DNA of 26,316 bases. It comes from Helicobacteraceae bacterium (GTDB lineage Bacteria > Campylobacterota > Campylobacteria > Campylobacterales > Sulfurimonadaceae). Below the pieces are notes generated by a model, which saw only the letters and a list, made by a program, of their open reading frames with translations, was not told the origin of the DNA and searched no databases. Made by a program: the position numbers and the translations under genes. This document shows positions 21,221 through 26,316 of the stretch, piece by piece (position 1 is the stretch's first letter; each line of letters begins with the position of its first letter). The stretch spans positions 1 through 26,316 of the forward strand of contig JALSUN010000170.1 of NCBI GenBank assembly GCA_027061425.1. Reading direction: 5' to 3'.

Positions 21221-23328
21221 CGCTTTTTCCAGACACTCATTTGTGAAACGGTATGTTGAAATTTACGTGCAGTTTCAGGAATAACAAAAGGAACATCATG
21301 AGTCGCTACCAGCTCAAACTTTGGACTTAGAACATTTGTTAGACCCTCCAATGTAGAGACTTCTTTGCCATCAGCATCTTTGTATCCCCCCAGCCAAAAC
21401 TCTTTTTTAGTGTACTCTTCAAGCCAAGTGTAGGGAGAGGTCAAAATAAGATAACCGCCCTCTGTTATGCGCTCTTCAATGCCCTCTAAAAAGAGCAGTG
21501 GCTCATAAAGTCTGTCTATGAGGTTGGTCGCCATAATAAGGTCATAATCTTTGAAATGGGCTTTCATATTGCAGGCATCTCCCTGCCAGAACTCCACATT
21601 TTTAGCAATTTTCTCATATCCAAGTGCCGCTAGTGTCACATCTTCTTTTGCGACCAACTCACCCTCTATAACACGCTGAAAAGTAATGGAGCCCTGCTCT
21701 TTAAGTTCTATCCCCACCTGAACAAAACGTGCAGAAAAGTCGATCCCAGTAACCGCATCAAAACCTTTTGCCAGTTCAAAACTTGCACGTCCAGTTGCAC
21801 AACCTAAATCCAAGGCATGTTGCATCGGAGTCCCTTTAGCATACTCAAGCGCATATTCTGCACATTTTTTAGCGAAGTTTTCTACCCCAAAATGGTTCTC
21901 TCCATATTGAAAATGGCAATACTGTGATACCAAAGCATCACTCTCATAAATATTATCTTCTATTTCTGTGTTCAATTCATCTCCTTCGACGATTCTAAAT
22001 CCTGCGTGTTGATAAAAATGGCGTCTAAAAGCGTAACGTGCATGTTTCATCATCTCATGACCACTACTTGCCCAAGAGCCACCCTTCATAATGTTGTGTT
22101 TTCCATCAAAGGTTGGCAGTGAAAAATCATCATACGCTCTATGCGGTTCAAAACCTTTGTAGCCGTTCATGTGGGTCTCTGTCCACTGCCAGACATTACC
22201 CATCACATCACAAATGTCACCAAATGCAAAGGTATCTACAGCACATGATGAGCTGCAGTGTCTAAAGTTAATGTTTGCCCCAGTATCATCAAAGTCTGGG
22301 ACATCTTTAATACCTGCACGTTCATAAATCAGGTACCACTCAGGCTCTGTTAAAAGCCTATAGGTGCGCCCCTCTTTTTCACTTTTCCAACGGCTGTACG
22401 CCCGCGCTTCAAGATAGTTCACATCTACCGGCCAATTCAGAGGCATATCCATAAGCTCTGTCATACTGCGATACTTAAAGCTGCCATCTTTTTGTGATAC
22501 CCAAAATGGAGGATGTTTCACACCCGTGTGTTCTAGAAACGATACACCCTCATCATCCCAGTAAGCGCTGCGTTGATATCCGTGATCTTTCACAAACTCT
22601 AAAAACTCACCATTACTACAGAGATATTTCGCCACTTTAAAGTCTGAAACATCTTCTATCTTCTCTCCATACTCATTATCCCAACCATAGAGATGGTGTT
22701 GGCGCTCTTTTCCTAAACATACCATAGCTCCTGAGACAGCGACCATAGTGTTTTTCGGAGCCTTATCATACTCTTGACAGCGAGGAAATTCTGGCACCAT
22801 TTTCACATCTGCTATAGGGAGTTGGCGGTGTAGAACACTAGAGGTTTCTATGTGGATGCGTTCATGTTCAATTCCCATTAAAACAATCCACCAAGGACTC
22901 TCTTGGGTAATAGGCAAGGTTAAAGGAAGTGTAGAGATAAGACCATCAACCAGTGCACGGACTTTTTCTCTATATGAACGCACTTCAGACACCTCAGGCC
23001 AGGCATAGTGTGCACGTTGCATATCATCCCAGTTCATCTCATCCACCCCAATAGCAAAGGTAGATTCAAATTCAGGATTAATACGTTCATCAATGATTTT
23101 AGAGACCATGAACTTGTTCACAAAAAAAGTGGCGGTGTGCCCAAAGTAAAATATCATCGGATGCCGTGTTGCTTCGGGTTGTTTGTAAAAGACGCTGTCA
23201 TCTACAAAAGTAGTAAAGAGTCTTTCATAAAGGTCAAAAGTATGATGAAAATAGTGACGTATTTCTTCACGTTTTTTAGAGACATCGTCTCCAGTTAAGG
23301 TAACGGGCATGATAGAGTTTATAGACAT
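21217..23328 (-). CDS. ovoA: 5-histidylcysteine sulfoxide synthase / 5-thiohistidine N-methyltransferase OvoA
   Basis: The 703-residue protein has the full three-part OvoA layout. The DinB-like domain (about 20-170) holds the iron ligands His155 and His159 in EHERIHIETSSVLHRQL, with His64 (YFGHT) as the likely third. The formylglycine-enzyme-like domain (about 190-450) has GNVWQWTE and GGSWASSGHEMM. The C-terminal SAM methyltransferase domain (about 475-700) has ALDLGCATGRASFELA. The iron enzyme joins cysteine to histidine C5 using oxygen, and the methyltransferase part later N-methylates 5-thiohistidine to ovothiol A, an antioxidant thiol. The ET-S-SVLHRQLP stretch marks OvoA rather than ergothioneine EgtB. 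The methyltransferase domain also excludes plain EgtB. ATG 23328 was chosen; the upstream 180 bp shares the divergent gap with pgeF. Confidence 0.94.
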   Translation of the reverse strand: MSINSIMPVTLTGDDVSKKREEIRHYFHHTFDLYERLFTTFVDDSVFYKQPEATRHPMIFYFGHTATFFVNKFMVSKIIDERINPEFESTFAIGVDEMNWDDMQRAHYAWPEVSEVRSYREKVRALVDGLISTLPLTLPITQESPWWIVLMGIEHERIHIETSSVLHRQLPIADVKMVPEFPRCQEYDKAPKNTMVAVSGAMVCLGKERQHHLYGWDNEYGEKIEDVSDFKVAKYLCSNGEFLEFVKDHGYQRSAYWDDEGVSFLEHTGVKHPPFWVSQKDGSFKYRSMTELMDMPLNWPVDVNYLEARAYSRWKSEKEGRTYRLLTEPEWYLIYERAGIKDVPDFDDTGANINFRHCSSSCAVDTFAFGDICDVMGNVWQWTETHMNGYKGFEPHRAYDDFSLPTFDGKHNIMKGGSWASSGHEMMKHARYAFRRHFYQHAGFRIVEGDELNTEIEDNIYESDALVSQYCHFQYGENHFGVENFAKKCAEYALEYAKGTPMQHALDLGCATGRASFELAKGFDAVTGIDFSARFVQVGIELKEQGSITFQRVIEGELVAKEDVTLAALGYEKIAKNVEFWQGDACNMKAHFKDYDLIMATNLIDRLYEPLLFLEGIEERITEGGYLILTSPYTWLEEYTKKEFWLGGYKDADGKEVSTLEGLTNVLSPKFELVATHDVPFVIPETARKFQHTVSQMSVWKKR

Positions 23329-23499
23329 GACACTTCACTTAGAACTTATTTTTAATCTTATTATTCTATCCAAATCTTCAAAACATCACTGTAACTGAGG
23401 CTACATAAGGACTAATCTCTATAAGGGTGTCTCATTTATGACCACAGAGCAAGGCCACAAAACGTTCAAGTGCAACTAGAAAAATTCACCTTATCTCTG

Positions 23500-23505
23500 T
23501 ATAAT
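23500..23505 (+). promoter_or_regulatory. -10 box placing the start site at the pgeF ATG
   Basis: TATAAT preceded by CTG, followed by six bases and then the ATG at 23512. Transcription normally begins about 7 nt after the -10, which falls on the A of the ATG, so a leaderless mRNA is predicted. No -35 was found. The remaining 23329-23499 holds AT-rich ovoA upstream DNA and no other gene that I can support. Confidence 0.5.
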
Positions 23506-23511
23506 CATTGT

Positions 23512-24273
23512 ATGATTTTTAAAACAAGCACCCTACTCAGCCACCACAAAACAGTAGCACACCGTTTTACTTCCCGTATCGGTGGGTATTCTCAAGAGCC
23601 ATATTATAGTAACAACCTTGCCTTCCATGTTGGTGACAAGGCTGAAGATGTGATTAAAAACCACGATATACTGGCCAACCAACTAGGATATGAGCGCCAA
23701 AAACTTGTACATATGAGACAGGTGCATTCTGATCTTGTACTCGTGGTTGATGCTCACAGTGATAATTTTAAAAATCCACCCGAGTGCGACGCCTTGGTGA
23801 CTGATCTTCCTAACACTCCCCTGATGGTCATGGTGGCAGACTGTACCCCCGTACTCTTTTTTGAGCCACAAAGTAAAATCATAGCGGTAGCACATGCGGG
23901 ACGAAAAGGTGCCCTCTCTGAAATCGTACCCAAGACCATAGAGACTATGGTCTCACGTTTTCATGCTAAAAAAGAGTCTATTCAGGTCATACTTGGGCCC
24001 TCTATTCATAGCTGCTGTTATGAGATAGATGAAGATATAGCCTTAGAAGTGAGTGAGTCAGGGTATCGTGATGCCTTGCGAATAGAAGGTGAACGCCATT
24101 TTCTAAATATTAATACCATCATCCGTCAACAGCTTAAAAAACTGGAACTTCCACAAAAGAACATCGAAGACCTCAACATCTGCAACGCCTGTCATAACAA
24201 AACTTTTTTCTCTTACAGGGCAGATGCTAAAACTACTGGCCGGTGCGCCGGGGTTATCATGATAAAACCCTAA
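23512..24273 (+). CDS. pgeF: PgeF/YfiH-family multicopper-like purine nucleoside/peptidoglycan editing enzyme
   Basis: From ATG 23512 the protein has 253 residues, the usual size; a GTG at 23470 would add 14 residues that do not look like the family and has no ribosome site. The fold is that of the Cu-oxidase_4/YfiH family: AHRFTSRIGGYSQEPYYSNN at the start, VHMRQVHSDLV with His72, MVADCTPVLFF with Cys111 and VAHAGRKGAL with His128, the three zinc ligands, then ILGPSIHSCCYEID and NICNACHNKTFFSYRAD near the end. Members have been called laccases, and have purine nucleoside phosphorylase/adenosine deaminase activity or edit peptidoglycan precursors. The family motif is usually H-A-G-W-R-G; here the Trp-Arg is Arg-Lys. 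It is alone on the plus strand, divergent from ovoA. Confidence 0.88.
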   Translation: MIFKTSTLLSHHKTVAHRFTSRIGGYSQEPYYSNNLAFHVGDKAEDVIKNHDILANQLGYERQKLVHMRQVHSDLVLVVDAHSDNFKNPPECDALVTDLPNTPLMVMVADCTPVLFFEPQSKIIAVAHAGRKGALSEIVPKTIETMVSRFHAKKESIQVILGPSIHSCCYEIDEDIALEVSESGYRDALRIEGERHFLNINTIIRQQLKKLELPQKNIEDLNICNACHNKTFFSYRADAKTTGRCAGVIMIKP

Positions 24274-24305
24274 TCCATCTAAAAAGTATGCTTATCTATA
24301 AACTT

Positions 24306-24325
24306 TTATCACATTCTTATCACAT
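24306..24325 (+). promoter_or_regulatory. Direct repeat TTATCACAT x2, one helical turn apart
   Basis: TTATCACAT at 24306-24314 and again at 24317-24325, an 11-bp period. Exact tandem half-sites on one face of the helix are typical of OmpR/PhoB-type response regulators. They end about 49 bp before the TATAAT at 24374, a position suited to activation. Confidence 0.45.
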
Positions 24326-24373
24326 CATATAGGTAACCCTTTAGAATTAATATCCTTTCTACCCCTTTCACTT

Positions 24374-24407
24374 TATAATATTTATAGATACTACAAATAG
24401 ATAGTAT
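24374..24407 (+). promoter_or_regulatory. -10 box and leader inverted repeat of the TPR/FecR operon
   Basis: TATAAT at 24374-24379 gives a start near 24386. The leader then has ATACTA (24388-24393) and TAGTAT (24402-24407), a perfect 6-bp inverted repeat with an 8-nt spacer, before the Shine-Dalgarno AAAGGAG and the ATG at 24424. Confidence 0.5.
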
Positions 24408-24423
24408 TTTAAAGGAGCACCAG

Positions 24424-25638
24424 ATGGTACATAAGATCTTTTATCTTTCACTCATAACAACACTCTCACTTTATGCAACATGTCAAGATAAAGCCCTTGA
24501 TATGGATGTGGGAACCTGTTATGAACAAGAGGGCAACCTCAACTTGGCTCAGGCCGCTTACGAACGGGCGCTGATGCAAGACAGTGACAACACCCAAGCG
24601 AAGATGAAACTCATCTCTTTATATCGTGAGCAGGGGATGAAAAAAGATGCTGATGCCCTCTTGAGCACGGTAGACGAACAGTATCTCACCCCACAACAGA
24701 GAACCACACTTGCCACCCTGCGAGAAAAGAGACCTTCAACAGTAGGAAAGGCCCGTGCCCAAGTGACTTTAGATCTAGGTTATGATGACAACATCAATGT
24801 CAATCACAGCTATTTTTATAATACGACCTCCTCTAATAATCCTATGGGAACCCGTTTTATTCGACTCAATGCCGATCTAAGTTACCAATACGACCTCCCC
24901 AACAGTCGTGGTTGGTTTTTACGTAGTGATGCAAACCTCTACCATCAATATAACATGGATGTAAATACCTACAATAGCCATCAATATGACACCATGTATG
25001 GTCGTCTTTATGCTGGTGGTGGCTATGGAGCCAACAACTTTTCTATCTATGTCCCTCTCTTTTATGACCGTCTTAATTTTTTAGACCGTGATCTTTTTAA
25101 AGAGATGGGTATACGTCCCGACTTCAACATAATGTTTCAAAACATGTTTGTACTCAACGTCAACGTACTCTACTCCAAACGTAACTACTTCCAGTCAACG
25201 GACAAGATGCGTGATGACACCATCTTAGGATTAGAGAGTGGCTTCTACTGGGTCTACAACCGACATAATGCTTATGCCAAACTTCGTTACGATAAGTTCA
25301 GTGCTCAAGACTCCAGCGCCATACCTAAAGGTACCAAGGTCTTTGTAGACAAAGAGATGATCTCCTTAACACTTGGAGGTCTCTACTCCATCAGAAACAT
25401 CATGGACATAAGAGGGCAATTTCTCTATAGAAAAGGGGATTTTAAAGAGATCCCTCTGTTTGTAGGTAAACTCAAACGCGACGATACCACTAAAGATGTT
25501 TTACTCTCATTTGAACGTGACCTCACCCCTGAGCTACGGGCACACGCACAGTTGCATTACCTCAATAATGCCTCAAACTATAACCAGGCTATATTTACTA
25601 AAAGAGAGGCCCTTGTTGGCCTTGTATATACCTACTAG
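24424..25638 (+). CDS. TPR-containing outer-membrane beta-barrel protein
   Basis: The 404-residue protein has a signal peptide (about 1-18), a short TPR-like helical part (about 24-105; CYEQEGNLNLAQAAYERALM, then AKMKLISLYREQGMKKDADAL), and from about residue 110 a long run of alternating aromatic-rich strands (VTLDLGYDDNINVNHSY, WFLRSDANLYHQY, YGRLYAGGGYG) ending in a terminal Tyr (VGLVYTY) suited to Bam-dependent insertion. The GYDDN-type strand after a TPR is also found in Slam-type surface-lipoprotein translocators, but the TPR part is shorter here, so I do not name it Slam. Start ATG follows AAAGGAG. The FecR-domain gene begins 9 bp later and is presumably cotranscribed. Confidence 0.75.
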   Translation: MVHKIFYLSLITTLSLYATCQDKALDMDVGTCYEQEGNLNLAQAAYERALMQDSDNTQAKMKLISLYREQGMKKDADALLSTVDEQYLTPQQRTTLATLREKRPSTVGKARAQVTLDLGYDDNINVNHSYFYNTTSSNNPMGTRFIRLNADLSYQYDLPNSRGWFLRSDANLYHQYNMDVNTYNSHQYDTMYGRLYAGGGYGANNFSIYVPLFYDRLNFLDRDLFKEMGIRPDFNIMFQNMFVLNVNVLYSKRNYFQSTDKMRDDTILGLESGFYWVYNRHNAYAKLRYDKFSAQDSSAIPKGTKVFVDKEMISLTLGGLYSIRNIMDIRGQFLYRKGDFKEIPLFVGKLKRDDTTKDVLLSFERDLTPELRAHAQLHYLNNASNYNQAIFTKREALVGLVYTY

Positions 25639-25647
25639 GAGCAGACT

Positions 25648-26316
25648 ATGAAGATTTTATTACTTATTATGATGACACTTTCTACACTTTTCGCGGCTAT
25701 TGGTGAGATAACCGCGGTTCAAGGCAAAGCGCAACTCCAAAGAGAGACTACCGTCTTACCTGCAGAAAAAGGGACCCCTCTTGAGGAGAGAGACCTCTTA
25801 GAGACCCAAAAACACTCTAAAGTACAAGTGATCTTAAAAGATGAGACCGTTATAACCATCGGACCTCAAAGCAGTTACCTTTTTGAAAGCTATCAAGACC
25901 AGGCAGAACCTAAAGTACTGATGCGACTCCAACATGGGTTTTTCAAGATCGTCACGGGTAAAATAGGAAAAATAGCACCAGAGCGTTTTAAAGTAAAGAC
26001 AAAAGCCGCTACTATTGGTATTAGAGGGACACAGTTTATGGCCTCAGTCCAAGAAGATAGAGAGTCTATCGCCTGTAGCCGTGGTGCTTTAGTCGTAGAG
26101 ACGGAACATACCACCTTTGAGCTGCCCGCTGGAATGATGCTTGTGTATCAAAACAGTCGTTGGAGTATGCACGAGATAGACCCTGGCAATTTTGAGCCTA
26201 TCATGATGCAACAGAGTGTAGCGCCACAAAAGAAAACTGCCCTTGAGCAAACGACACAGCATCTGCCTGACTTTAGAGAGAGCTACACTCCATTAGAACA
26301 GCAGATCGATAAAGAA
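25648..26316 (+). CDS. FecR-domain periplasmic protein, C-terminus cut by window end
   Basis: The frame opens at ATG 25648, 5 nt after AGGAGC, and stays open for 223 codons to the window end. It begins MKILLLIMMTLSTLFAAIG, a signal peptide. The FecR domain (about 35-150) shows EKGTPLEERDLLETQKHSKV, LKDETVITIGPQSSYLFESY and the conserved KVKTKAATIGIRGTQFMASV; the next segment has a Cys. Classical FecR is a sigma-factor regulator, but here there is no cytoplasmic anti-sigma part before the signal peptide, so it is a stand-alone periplasmic FecR protein as often found beside TPR porins and CHASE2 or adhesin genes. The Gln-rich end (about 190-223) continues outside the window. Confidence 0.85.
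   Translation, partial: MKILLLIMMTLSTLFAAIGEITAVQGKAQLQRETTVLPAEKGTPLEERDLLETQKHSKVQVILKDETVITIGPQSSYLFESYQDQAEPKVLMRLQHGFFKIVTGKIGKIAPERFKVKTKAATIGIRGTQFMASVQEDRESIACSRGALVVETEHTTFELPAGMMLVYQNSRWSMHEIDPGNFEPIMMQQSVAPQKKTALEQTTQHLPDFRESYTPLEQQIDKE

Noticed and set aside
23438..23479. 13-codon open frame starting ATGACCACAGAG
   Set aside because: It is too short, has no clear Shine-Dalgarno sequence, and overlaps the promoter region of pgeF; probably random.
24281..24307. Terminator after pgeF (AAAAGT ... ACTTTT)
   Set aside because: The stem is six A/T-rich pairs with a 14-nt loop and no G+C core; not convincing.

Overview
The window looks like chromosomal DNA of a marine, sulfur-oxidiser-like member of the Campylobacterota (Sulfurovum/Sulfurimonas type). 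This is inferred from AT-rich intergenic DNA with TATAAT-type -10 boxes and poor -35 boxes, a dimeric all-alpha dUTPase of the Campylobacter kind, an ovothiol synthase, and the general flavour of the proteins. No rRNA, tRNA, CRISPR array, IS transposase or phage gene was seen.

Layout. (1) 1-1250: the start of an AI-2E/PerM-type permease gene (leaving the window on the minus strand), diverging from a small integral membrane protein gene. The 79-bp gap holds two perfect inverted repeats, one carrying a -10 box on each strand. (2) 1253-11503, all minus strand: a cell-envelope block. In transcription order it holds two paralogous periplasmic caspase-fold proteins, the upstream-coded one first (10388-11503, then 8948-10258), an outer-membrane barrel gene coupled to the second, three lipoproteins (a 945-residue cadherin-repeat protein, a smaller cadherin-repeat protein and a third of another type), and an orphan oligopeptide-type ABC permease. 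The three lipoproteins share a post-cysteine signature, C-[GS]-[ND]-GETSYSL-x-DL, although their remaining domains differ. Two of them also share a ~70-bp upstream element. Both caspase-like proteins have Ser where the catalytic Cys should be. (3) 11585-14724: housekeeping genes: rsmD, a DnaQ-type exonuclease with a DUF3820-like tail, a small conserved protein, and murA on the plus strand. (4) 14744-16101: an mntA-hepT toxin-antitoxin pair directly followed by dUTPase, behind its own good promoter. (5) 16158-23328, minus strand: ovoA-ovoB (ovothiol biosynthesis), a repeat-rich 418-bp gap, cobB, mltF, an ADP-ribosylglycohydrolase-like gene and a YhbP-type flavoprotein gene, tightly packed. (6) 23512-26316, plus strand: pgeF (probably leaderless), then a TPR/beta-barrel outer-membrane protein and a FecR-domain protein cut by the window end.

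How the genes work together. OvoA makes the histidine-cysteine sulfoxide adduct, OvoB would cleave its C-S bond, and the OvoA methyltransferase domain finishes ovothiol A; the two genes overlap by four bases. The envelope block looks like a surface or periplasmic system of adhesive or scaffold lipoproteins, pseudo-enzymes and a barrel; its function is unknown and it is the best candidate here for something undescribed. The gap between ovoB and cobB keeps a fossil of a rearrangement: two copies of a 95-bp palindromic repeat flank an 18-codon chimera of the cobB start and the ovoB end, as expected from tandem duplication of ovoB-repeat-cobB followed by deletion.
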